From Neospora caninum Liverpool (lineage: Eukaryota; Apicomplexa; Conoidasida; Eucoccidiorida; Sarcocystidae): a stretch of DNA of 64,000 bases. The DNA lies in assembly GCF_000208865.1 (NCBI RefSeq), contig NC_018391.1, positions 2,425,014 through 2,489,013 on the forward strand, read 5' to 3'. Below are positions 13,776 through 25,800 of the stretch, one piece after another. A program made the position numbers and the translations under genes. Numbering within the stretch: position 1 is the first letter of the stretch; every line of letters begins with the position of its first letter. Under the pieces are notes generated by a model. The model was not told the origin of the DNA and ran no database searches. It saw only the letters and a program-made list of their open reading frames with translations.

Positions 13776-14006
13776 CTATGTTTCCCACTTCGGAAAGCAG
13801 TCCTTGAACGAGTTCTTTGGGTGCCGGCTTTCCACATGCTGATCGAGCGTCGGTTTTTTCACCGTACACATGAAACTCTGTTTGCAGATGTCGCAGACGA
13901 CAGAAAGGTTCTTGTCCGCGTCCTTAATCGTGGAGTTTTTGACCGCCTTCTGGTTCCTCCGCTGCGCGCGTTCGCGGTCCACGTCGCGCTGGTTTCCGCG
14001 AGTCAT
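13776..14006 (-). CDS. SERF/4F5-like small zinc-finger (zf-met2 type) protein
   Basis: This is a single-exon 76-residue protein. The start is set by homology: it begins MTRGNQR, the signature start of SERF/4F5 small EDRK-rich factors, and continues with a basic, Arg/Gln-rich helix. The second half has a zinc-finger core, CDIC at about residues 39-42 followed by HVESRH, then the conserved H-P-K...CFP ending typical of At2g23090-like (zf-met2) proteins. Family members are small nuclear/cytoplasmic basic proteins. Animal SERFs modulate protein aggregation and bind RNA; the plant proteins are largely uncharacterised. An in-frame ATG lies further upstream, but the extra residues do not match the family. 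The plus-strand open frame over the same bases is a shadow. Confidence 0.85.
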   Translation of the reverse strand: MTRGNQRDVDRERAQRRNQKAVKNSTIKDADKNLSVVCDICKQSFMCTVKKPTLDQHVESRHPKNSFKDCFPKWET

Positions 14007-17000
14007 TTGTGGGAGCAAAAAATTAAACTCACGGAAAGAGAACGAGGGAAATCCGAAGCCGCTCTCCTCCTCTCCGACGAGAAACACCAGTCTTCTCTGG
14101 GACGGAGAGATTGGTCGAGGAACAATGTTTCAAACCAGCGCCGGCCGCCAGGCAGACGCAACAGACGGGGCTAGAACAAGAAGACACGAACAGACAAGGA
14201 TTGAAAACAACGTACATACAGAAAGCGTAGAAAAAATTCAGAAGCGTCGGAAAGAAGAAAAGGGAAAGAAAGCCGACTGGGTATTGGACTGTGAAGAGCA
14301 TGCAACAGGTAAGACAAAGAGGAGACAACTCCTGCGCAGCGCAGCGGGTGAATGGTAAGCGTCCGGACTGCTGGTGTTGACACAGCGACAGTGGCTTACG
14401 CGCGTTTCTCGCCGTCTTCTTTTTTCTCAAGAAAAACGATAGCCGAACACAACAAAGTACCACACAGGAGAGAGCACGTGGTGAATTTTGCACAATTGTG
14501 CACGAACAGCGAGCTCGAAGAAAGAGCGACTTCTGCGGTCCCCACGCTGGAGGGGGGTTCGCGTTTGTTCTACGACACGCGAAACGAGGCTACCCAAAAA
14601 CGAGAAGGTTTAGAGGGATATCGGGAAACAGAAATGATGTGAACCTCAGACACTTAATAAGGCAGAAAGAACAGGAACGAACAAGATGCCAGGCTCGTCC
14701 GCTAAAACACCAATCATCCCGGGCTTCTCCGGTCGGCCGATGCTCGCAGAAGAAAGGTCGCTTTTTTCGGGGCGGTTTCCTCGCCAGTCTTTCTTTGTTT
14801 CCACGCTGCAAATAGAGAACCGGAGACACCGTGGAGAGTTCTACCGATGGACAGAGACTCGAAGACACACGGAGAGTAAACCAGACGCAGTTTCCGGCAT
14901 AGGGAGCACTACACTGCCCTGTTTACATGGTACAGTAGTACTGTTTTCCGCTGTTCATGTACCGGATGGGGACGGAGGGAGGGCCGGAAACCCAGCACTG
15001 GCGCAAGGCACCAGTACTTTAGACTTTCCATGTTAGCAGCAATTATTCGAAGAAGTTGGGGACAACTTGCGGTGGAGCAGATACTGAACTTATGCATCGT
15101 GCATCATCATTTGCTCTGGTCAAAAATACCACCGCGTACAACACTGGCAATCGGGGGAAGTGCTGGCAAGCGAAGGCGAGGAGAATCCGCAAGCGGTGCG
15201 GAGGTAAAGAAGAACACAAGGGAGAAAGTGAGCGTTGGAGCGGTGCTTCCAAAAGCTGCTACTTCTCTAACTAGATGTTGAACGCTAGCAAATGCACAAG
15301 ATGCTTAGGGTGCACCGGAGAAAAGAAAGGACGGCCTGCACAGCCAGCGAACGGCACGAAAATGACGAGAGAAGGTTGTTTGACAGGGATTGTACGCGTC
15401 TTCAAGAGAGAGGAGAGCAGGAGAAGGACAGAGAGAGGAGCTACTGGAAGAGATATCTGAGGGGGACTGGGGAAACATCACTACGAGGGGCCTCACAGAT
15501 ACTCTCGTGATCACATTTTTGAAAAGAGACCGAGATCAAAGGTCGCATTCTCTTGCATCCGATTATTAAAGGGGAACAGATCTCACGTGCTGTCCAGTCG
15601 CTCTTCTGGACAGTAGCAGTTTGAAGGACGAACAAGTCTGAGGTTTTACGTTGTTGCCAGCAGGTAGTGCTCCACCTCTGCTTCATTAGAGCGGACTGGA
15701 ATCGTACCATGTTCAAAGAACCTCGCAGAGATAAGGAAGCACTTCACACATTTAGTGTTTGTTCTTCTCCCTCTCCCCTGCGTGGTGTTGACGGCGTAGA
15801 CGATCTGCAAACAGACCATCCTCCAAATTCACGATGGAGGCGTTACACCGCATTCCGCTACTTGCCTGATTAGAAGAGTTTCCCCCGTGTACAGATTCAT
15901 CGACTTCTGTTCTTCTTGAGGCACCCTTGACACTCCATTTGATTCAATGCCTAGGGACAATAGATTCGCGAAGTAGTGCCGGAAATTGAAACGATGTTCT
16001 CCGAGGTGGACGTATTCATGCTTTTTCTGACCTTTACCTAGTAGCGTGCGGCTGCAGCACCTTTTTTTCTGTGTAGACTGACTAGCTGATCGAGAGCGTG
16101 TCTGTTTACATGTAGATGGGGAAGTCGCGGAATACTCTGGAGTCGACGAGGTAGTATACGGCTCGAACTACCCTTCGCTTTCACTCCCCGCCATACGGTT
16201 GGACAGCGATATGATCTCCTTCGTGAACGCAATGATCTCGTCGAACGCGGAAAAACAATCCTACCGTATTTGACTCTCAGTGCTTGAGGCCAGATAGGAC
16301 TTCTTTTTTCTTCTGCCTTTGCCAGTTAGAGAGCATCGAATCAAAACTTTTCCCATTGTATCCTGACTTACAAAGACGACGGCGAAGCGACAGTGACCAT
16401 CGAACACAACGGTCCAGTGCACGTGTCTGCGTGCCTTCCCCACGTTCCTCATCTTTCGCACCTGAAAACCGCGAAGTGCCTATACACACATGCTTTTCGT
16501 CACAAATATATGTTTGTGTTGCCTCCCTTCGGTACCGTTGCAAGCACCCGTCTTTGGCTGTTCGGTAATTGAAGTCCTTGACAACCATGGTGACTAGGTA
16601 GTGAAAGAATTTGAGGAAATACAGAGTTCACCTTCTCTTGAGATAGATGTACAGACGGCGCAGTTTGAATGTGCCTTCCAAAAAGTGCATTTTGAAACGT
16701 TGTCGCACTACTCAACTGCTTGTGTGGCTCTTGAAGAGCAACGCCCCCCTCCCCCCTCCCCTACAAAAAGACACCATTACGAGCTAGGGGAACCCGTGGG
16801 TGGCCAGCATGGGTTTGCTTCTTTGCAGGGATTTGCCGAGACCGCTTCTTGCATTTGTGAGCTCTCAAAAATGGTACTTCCTTGGGGAACGTGGTCAATC
16901 CGCCACATAAAAATCCGCTCCCTTCTGGACTACAAAAACCCCTTCTTCCCAATCGTGCTACCGTTCTTATTTCTCTGCCCTTCGAACGCGCCCGATGTGC

Positions 17001-17982
17001 ATGCGCAGCTGGTGTGCGGCTGGCTAGCATGCAACGAAACTCGCCGAAGCAAAAAAGTATCGCGAATTTTTCTGCGTTTTCAAACGTGCACACTCCTCAG
17101 AAGTATTTGGGGAAGCAAACCGGCCTTTTTACAGTTTACTGGCGCCTGCGCGCGAATGAACGCGCTCGAACGGGAGGATTCCCCCCGAGGGGATCTTGGG
17201 CAAACAAGACCCCGTGGGCGGTCCGTGGCCTTTCTCTAAAATCGAGTTCCGGTCCGTACGCCGTCCTCACTTGTTTCTGTCGTACACATTTGCTGGGAAT
17301 TTGCACAGGAAGAAGGTGCTATCAGCTCGTTCCCTTTTGAACATCCGCCGCGCTGTGTGTCGGAATTTCGTTCAAGGGAGAGCCTACAAGACTTCATGGT
17401 GTCTTGGTACCTTCCACCTGTCCGCTAGTGGTCGGCTTACCGGCCTGTTTCGTCCTCCCCGTATTCCTCTCCGTTTCTTCTTCTTTTAGTCCTTTGCATC
17501 CATAGTACACCAAAGTAGGGAATGCGAATAGTCCTCGGCAGCTTCCGCGGCTTGTTGGAGATTGGCAACGGCACCGCGGTATGTTGGACCAATCCAAACG
17601 CACACGCGTGACAAAAGAGCCTCTGCATCTATCTCCAGCCACTTTCGGATTAGCGTCCTCCCCTTGCAAATGCTTCCTGTCTTCGTCTTGACCTTTTGCC
17701 TTTCCCGCTGTGTGACAGAGAGCATCTTGTTGCATACAGCCCTGACTCGGCGGCGCCTTGTTTTCAGCCGCCTGTTGTTTTCCCTCTCCTTCTGGAGCTC
17801 GAATTGCCCTCCTCAACGCCTACGCATTGGACTCCGTTTCGACGTTGCTCCATAATCCCTTCCTGGTTCTATTTTGCCATCTTTGCTCCTCGTCTTCCCA
17901 AACCGTATTTGTCCGGGTTCCTCCCTCTTCCCGCGGCTTCTGCCTTGTTCGCTTCTCGCTCCTCCATGCCCAATCAAGAAAG
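14007..17982. other. Long region without a confident gene
   Basis: Several 60-210-codon open frames occur on both strands (the longest is plus, 16601-17239), but they overlap each other, change character along their length and have no phase-consistent splice partners. The last part, from about 17.4 kb, is pyrimidine-rich and leads into the ATG of the next gene at 17983. The region probably contains the divergent promoter area between the minus-strand SERF-like gene and the plus-strand PH-LRR gene. Confidence 0.4.
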
Positions 17983-19759
17983 ATGAACCGGTTAGAGCAA
18001 CTCAGGAGGGGTGAAGGCCTTCTTACATTTGGCGGTGAGTCGGCTAACTCAACCAGTCTTGTAGACACCCCGGAAGAATTTGTTCCGCCGGTGCAATCAT
18101 CGCTCGATACCTGCGTCTACATCTCTCTATACGTGTAAATGTATTTGTGCGAACAACTTTCCAGGCATGTTCCTCTTCTCACGTGGAGATGCGAATGTGT
18201 GCGTCCACTTGCGCGTCTACGTCTATGTGCTTCTAAGAAAACGCGTGCGTTCCTTTCTGTCTGCATAGACTTTTCCCTTTTCCTCCGTACTCGGCACCTC
18301 CACTGCAACTTTCGCGAACCGCCCAAAATGCGGTCGTCCTTTTGTAGTGCTTTCTCTCTCGCCGTGTTCCGGCATCTGCCCCTTTCCACCACGCCTGAGG
18401 TCTCATGGCACGTGCGCGTCATTGCCTGTTTTTGGTATTGGCTTCTCGCAGTCGTCCAAGATTCACTCGCTGTCCCGGGGCCGACAGTCCCTGGAGTGGA
18501 CGACCCCAAGAATGCAAGTAAGTCGTAGGCGATGCGTTCACGGAGATCGTCGCCTCCAGCCCCTTTCGTTTACCTTGGCTATTGTTTTGAGATGCTGCGT
18601 AGATAACGCCCAGATCGCGCTCACCCCGAGATACGTTGTTTAGGCGCAGGATCTCTGCGTTGAATGTCTACTCGTTTGTCTCGCGCGGGTGTCTTCGACT
18701 CTACCCGTGTGCAGCTGCCAGGGCGTGTGCGCCGCTCGACTTTACTGTCTGTGTCCCGCGACGTATTTCTTTGCATTTGCGTGGCTGAGTACTTCCGCAT
18801 CTGCGCCTGAGCGATTCCACACGTGTCTGTGTAGATCTCTGCATTTATCTGCTTGTCGTTCTTCTCACGCATGTAGGGGCCTAGCGGCTGACCCTCTACA
18901 TCGCGCTGTCGCCGCGCCCCACTTTCTGTACCTATATGCGTGCAAGTTGCTCCTCTATCCGCTTCTCGTGTGTTTGCGCGCGAAACAGCTCCAAGCAACT
19001 GTTCAGAATGGTTGACCCCGTCGGACCTGCAGAGACTGTCACTGCCCGGCGCCGCACGGTGGCTGCCTGTCGCGAGCCCGAGCGCTGGCCGATTTGATCG
19101 TCTCCGGGATCTTTCCCTCAAGGATGGTGAGGAGCGAGGGCGGAAAAAGCTGAAGAAAGACGTGGAAGCTGCGTGACCACATCTTCGTGCTCTTTTCTAA
19201 CGAAGGCAGCGAGCCCCGAACCGAGGACGAGTGAGGCTGGTCGGCAACCTGATAGGTTCTGAAAAAGTTTAGAGAACGCTGCTCAGTTCCTCAAACGCCG
19301 ACAGTCTCCTTTTGCTTGTAAAGAGGGTAGTGAAAAAGAGACTTGCTTTGGGACTGTGTTTCTTTCCCCTCGAGCAGCGCGAAACAAGGGCCGGACGCTA
19401 CACACGGATCGCCTTTCTTCGCTCGTTTGCTAACGATTCCAGAAGCAGTGCGGAGTGTCGACGCCTCGTGAACCGTCTTTTCTCTCTTGACGACGGCGCG
19501 ACACCCACGAAGACTGGACTTGAAAAGAATGGGCCGAAAAAGCCCAAGCCCGCTCATGCGGATGTGCTCGTCATCTGTCCGTCCTTTGTGCCCTCGTAGA
19601 AGAGGATGAAGAGCAACTCTTACCGGGACTAAAAGTCCGACTTCGGGAGCCCGTTAAACGCGAGAACACCTTCCAGGTCGCGGAGCCGGATGCCTGGCAT
19701 CCCGCGTCTCCTTCGCTCATACGGTAAGGAAAGGAACGGCCGTGTACATAGGCGTTACA

Positions 19760-19800
<41 letters not shown>

Positions 19801-22800
19801 TAGTAATGAAACGTCATATGAAGTTCACTTTAGCAGAGTAGCTTGTCGCGTTTGCTGATTAGTATTACCCTCCCTAAGCACGTCGGATGACTGCATGGCT
19901 CGCCGGCGAACTGTGCGGCTAGAGTGCACATTCCGGTTGAAGGCTGTGTAACCGGTGCATGGGGAGAGGCTGCGATTCATCGCTAAACGTATCGAGGTAT
20001 ATATACACATATATACATATATATAGGTATAGAGCTAACCGATATATATGTTTTTGTATATGTCTATCCACATACAAGATCTGTATATATGTTTGGGGAT
20101 TGCCGGAGCTTTTTTTAGGAGCGGGCGGACTCCCCACGCAAACGGAATTGAAATATCGGCGTACACATGCACGTGAACGTTGATATGTAGACCGCGTGCT
20201 GTCTGCGACAATTTCGTGTTGGAACGGAGCGTCTGGGCTTTCTTAGACCTTTTCCTGTCTCTGCTTTTTAGCGGGGGTCTATAGTGCGCCTCCAGAAAAC
20301 GAGCACTTCATCGTCTTCTTATCGCCTGGCTTCTCGCTCTCCAACCACTCCGCAGGCGGGACAGCCTGTCTCTTCGCATTTTGGTTGCTGCCGTTCATCC
20401 ACTCTGTGGTTGGCGGAAGACTGTCCCTGTCGATGTCAAGTATTGCATTGTTTCTCTGTTGTCCTTTTTCCTGTTCGCAGGGAACGCGACTCGACGAACG
20501 TGGGAACGCGATCCACAGCGAATGTCTTTCCCTTTGAGCGGATCCAGGCCACGCAACCCTCAGAGACGCGCATTCTGGGGGGTTACACAGAGCAGTTGAC
20601 TGCCCCGTTTGAACGCGCAGGCGCAACGACCGAGAAATTCGCGTACAACCCGTGTGCTCCGAAGCTGCCGTACACAGGTCTGTGGCACGACGAAGCGCCA
20701 GGGATAAGCAACCAGGCGTCTGACGATCACCAGCTGGAATTGCTGCAGAAGCCTCCAGCGAACCGCTCAGACGAGGCAGCGCTGCTTCGCACACAGGCAG
20801 CGAAAGTATGTCCACGGGCTGCCAAAGTTTTGCTCGAGGATATGAGGCGCGACACTCAGGATGCACCGGATGCCAAAGGGCCGGCCGATCTACAGGAGAG
20901 GCTTTTCATGGCGAACAAACAGTTTCTCAGCGACGATGAGCGCGTCGAGAACCTGATGCTTGCTGCAGTCCAGCCCGGACTCGCACCGGGCGCTGCGCTG
21001 AGGGCTCAGGAGCAGGACCAGAGACACAGGCAGAGAGGGAAGGCGGCGGCTGAGGCGAAGGCGAGGGCCATAACTTCTTTTTGGGATTCCAGGAAGCCAG
21101 GCAGCGAAGCCAGACGACTGCCACTGGAGGCCGAGCCGTGGCAGCTCAAGGATGCTCGGATTCAAAAAGAAGTGGAAAAGAGTCGCGTTTCCTTGACGGG
21201 GCCCGAGCTTGCTGTTCATCGACGCCAATCCCACAAGCGCATGATCATTTACGCCGACAGGTTTTTTGGGGACCTCGGTGCCTCGCCTGAAGAAGCGCAG
21301 GCTGACTATCTAGGCTTCGTAGGTGGAGGTCCGACGACTGTCCCGCGCGAGATTTCCAGTGAAGGACGGCACCAAGCGAACGCCGAGAGCCTCATTGCGC
21401 GTCTCGAGATGCGACTGACTGGAGAAGCGCGGGGCCGAGAGCCCGAGGGCGGGGGCTCAGCGGCACACGGGCGGACTGTGAGAGACGACAGTGGCTTTCG
21501 CCGGTTGAAATCAGGACCGCAGCGGCGCGGAGCGCCGGACGGTGAGTGCGGCACGCGAGAAGAGTGGGGCGAGCAACGGATGTCAGAAGACGTTCTGGGC
21601 CTCCATCGAGCTATGCGCCTCGCTGCAAACTTAGAGAGAGACCAAGAGAAGGAGGCCGAAGCTCTAGGGATTCCCATCCAGAGGAGAGGCCGGACGAAGG
21701 ACGGCTCGGGGGCAGCGACGGGAAAGGCAACAGAACCTCCGGTAGAAAAAGCCGCTGTGGCGCCGGCTGCGTCCGAGCCACTTGTTTCGGGACCCCAGGG
21801 AAAACCTCCGGCGACCTCGCCTTCGCCTGCTCCGCCTACCGAAGAGGCGAAGGCGCTTCCCGAGCCCCCGCCTGCGAAGAAGGTTGTGCCGGGGCCGCCG
21901 CCAAAAAAAACACCGCCGCCGCCTGGAGCGGGGAAGAAGGCTCTTTTTCCCCCGCCGAAGAAGGGGAAAGGCGGCGAGGCTCTCAAGGCTTTGGGACCCA
22001 AAATTAAGTTGGCGTTTCAAGAAGCCCCAACACATGCGGCCAGCAGCCCTGGAGGCGGGCAGGCTGACGGGCAGAGCCACGCGGTTTCGCCGAGCCCGGA
22101 AGCCTTTCCTAAGACAGTGGGAGGCCCTGGCAACGCGGCGACGCTCGGGGACATGCCGGAGCTCGCTACAAGACTGGACAGCGACAGCGACGAGGAGCCC
22201 AACTTGCCTCTGCCGCTTCTGCTCCCCCAGAGCGACGAACCGTCTGCTGCGCTTTCCTCTTGGAGTGCACTGGACGCCATCAGGCGAACGCGCTTCCCCG
22301 CGACCTTGCGCCCGAAGCCGGTCTTCGACAATGTCGGCCGGGTGATTCTGCCGCCTCGCCGCAACGCCGGCGCCCCAGTCGCCGGAGCCGAAGACGCCGT
22401 TTGGAGCGGAGACGCGTCGGGCATCGCCGACGCGTCTGGGCGGGTGTCTTACAAGCTCGTGTATGACGCGCCGGTGTACACAGGGCCTTCATACGAGGTC
22501 ATGGCTGAGTATCAGCCGGAGCTCGAGGCTGGCGCGAAGCCTGTCGGTCCCGGAGCGGACACGCTGATCTTCGAGCCCGCTGCGTCGCGCGCAGCGTATG
22601 CTGGGAGCCGGGGGCGCCGCGCTGTCGTGGGCAAGGAGCGAGGACGGCAAGGGACGGAGCAAGGCGGGAGGCGGCGAGGAAGAGAAGAAAGAAGCTTGCT
22701 CCCTCGGGCCACGCAGCTCGACCTCGTCACCCGATACCCTCACGACGAGACTTCCCGAGCCTCGCTCTCGCTGCTCGGCGTCAACGACGACGGGTGGGTG

Positions 22801-25800
22801 TCCTCCGGCGTCTCGCGCCTAGCCAACTGCGTCGCCGACCTCACGACCGCGCCGTCCGCCTTGGGAGTGTTGGAGATGCTCGGGGAACAGGGGAAGAGTG
22901 GGAAGGCCGTTGCGGAGGCGGCAGTGTGGCCGGCCATGCTGAGCGAGGAGGGGGCTCTCGGTGAGAACGTGGAAACCTTGAAACAAGTGGAATGCGTGGT
23001 TGACGGCGGCTTTTCCTACTTGAAGCTCGAGGCGACGCCCCGATCTGACGCCAAGTCCGGGCGGCAGCACGCGGGCCTGAGTCTCTGGGAGCAGCACTCG
23101 TCTGCAAAGAAGACTAGGAGGCACGAGCTCGTCGACTCCTTCGGCCGTGTCTGGGTCGCTCCGTTCCCGTCGCGAGTATTCGCCCCTGTCCACTTGATGG
23201 GGAAAGACAGCAAATTCACGAAACGCGAAGAAGCCTTGCAGGCGCGCTACGCCTACCCCGAGGGCCAGTTCTCTCCCGGATACTACGTCAAAGAACCCGA
23301 CGTCGAGGAGACACGTCAGGCCATGCTCCAAGCGCAACCGCCACGAATGTCGGTATTCGAGTTCCAAGGTACGTCTGACGACTCCTCAGCGCCGCGAATG
23401 GTCACAGGCAGGACAGTCAGGGAGACAGGCAACAAACGTCGAGCGCAACACCCAAGCCGGGGCCTGTTTCTTTGGTTTGAAGGGTAATGAACACAAGGCT
23501 ACATACAGAAAGGGGGTGAACCGCACGCAGCGGCAACACGCGGATTTCTGCGGCTTTTGTACTGGAGCGTGACCCGCAAAGCTCCTTGTTCTACGGGTAC
23601 CCAAAATCAAAAGCGATTTCTCACGATGTTTTCACGCTTCCGAAGCAACGATGTCCGCGTCGTCGGGGGGGGGGGGGAGGCTGGCTCAATGCCGTTCACA
23701 AACGCACAGACGAGCATGCCCACTTAGCTCTATATCTCTCTAGCTTTTCCTCCATTCCGACCTCTTTGAGCCTATACGTCTCCATACTACTTCTCACACC
23801 ACATGCGAATAGAGGCAAACGCCGATAGATTTGGATGTGTGCACGGGGCTGTTTAGAACAGGTATGCATGCCTGTCGGGATGCATGTGAGAAAGTGGCGT
23901 GTACACACAGTGCGGAATCGCGAAAAACGCTCGTTCCTTTCTCTTGTAAAGGACCGGCCTTCGCTACCCCGTCTGTGTGCCCCCGCCGGCGCTTATGCCC
24001 ACTTTGTCTACTCTTCTATAAACTTTGGTTTGCTCTTCTCTTTCTTCCCTGTTGTGTGCCTTTCTTTTTGTTCCTCGTCTTCTGCCTCGATCTGGAATCA
24101 ATCTCGCTCGCTCCGCCGCGTCCGCTCCTCTCTTCTCACACCCTCCGCCCCATGTTGCCTCCAGCGAAAATGCATCAACTGAAGCTCGCCAAGACGCGGG
24201 AAGAGGCTACTAGAGCGGAGATCGAAGAGAAGGCGGTCGAGGCTCGTCTGAAGATTGAAGAGCAGAAAGCCGACATGCAGTTCAAGATGCTTAAATGTCG
24301 GGGCCGGGCTGAGGACCCCAAGAAACAGGTACCAGATAGCTCTTCGAAGGGCGAGGGCGCTACAGGGCTGCCCAGGTTTGTAGATCTTAATGCCGACCAG
24401 CTGAAAGAGAGGTACAGGGCAATTAAAAAGAAGAATGCGCAGGACAAGATCCTTCCACAGATTAAGTCACTCATCGCGGAGAGGACCGACCGACCTCGAA
24501 CCAAAGTTAAGTTCATGGTAAGCCGGCAGAGAGCGATTACACAAATGTGAAGACGACCCGTCGACAAGGAGCTGTCGATCTTCTCGCATCTCTCCGTGTT
24601 ATGTATGTATCTCTGGATCTCCAGCTCTGTATGCGTGCATGTGTATGTGAGATTCGGATTCATATGCACACATAAATACGTCTAAACTACGGTCCACGTC
24701 TGGAAGTGTCGATGTGCATCGATGCATGCAAACCTTTCCTCGTTCCGTTTCGTAAGCTCTCAGGTCCGAGCCAAAAGGCTGTCTTTGCCGACGAACGTGA
24801 CTGAAGCGCTTTGCCACCGAGAAGACAGCGCAGCTTTCCGGACAGCCGATGGGGAGGGTATGTTGCGTGGCAGCGGCTCGTTCCCTCGCCAATATTCGCA
24901 GGTTTCGTTCTCTCTGTCTCCCTGCTTATTTCCGTCCTTTGTTTTCTTTCTGACAACAGGGCAGACACCGCCATCCGAAGGGTCGGGGAAAGGAGGTGGT
25001 GCTAGCCGAGCAGAAGAAGAAAGAGAGGATTTTGAGGATGTTGGCAGCTCCACAAAAGCACGTAAATACGGCGGCGCTTCTGGCGGAGATCAAGGCGCTC
25101 GAGAGAGAGCAGGGCGACGACAGCGACGAGTTCGAGTCGGTCTCGACTCAGTACACGTACGAGTCCTTCACCGTGTCGAGCTACGATACCGTGGACGACT
25201 CGTTCCCGCCTTACACATTCAATTACCCGCGGTACGAGCCATGTTCCGAGACGTTTTTCGCCATGAAGAACGACCGCTTGAACTACTCTGGCATTCTCCT
25301 CGTTTCCGAAGACTTCCGCTACGCCGATTCGAAGGGGCTCGGCCTACCGCTCATGAACATGCTTCCAACGGGCGGCTTCCTGCATCACCTCATGTACGTC
25401 GAAGCTCGCGGCACGGCGCTCTTTTTCTACACCGCCAGAAAGTTTTCCAAGACAGTCGGCGGCCGACTGGCCATGCGCCCCTTCGCGAAGAGCCTGGAGC
25501 CGTCGCACCTGCTCGTCGACGGCACAGAAGACTGGACTCCCCTTTTCGGCGTGTGCGTCGATGCCTCGACCGAAGTCGAGGTGTTAACTGTCGACCCGTT
25601 CTCGTCCCAGACCGAAGACCTGCACTACTTGGCGATCCGGATATCGGGGAGAAATGCGAATTGCCTACCGGGAGCTCCCCCACTTGAAGTCGCGCCGCCC
25701 TCGAAGGACATGTCCGCCAGTCGGCCGAAGAAGACCGCCGAAGAGCGCCTGGCCGAGGCAGAGACCGTCACTGTGTTGCTCAGTGCTGACACAGAGGCCG

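Noticed and set aside
13593..14174. 193-codon plus-strand open frame.
   Set aside because: It is antisense to the SERF/zinc-finger gene, whose homology is clear.
25000..25687. Open frame overlapping the PH-LRR exon, continuing from the 24.7-kb segment.
   Set aside because: It is Arg-rich and shadows the real exon in another frame, which carries the PH/LRR-like sequence and runs to a good donor at 27169.
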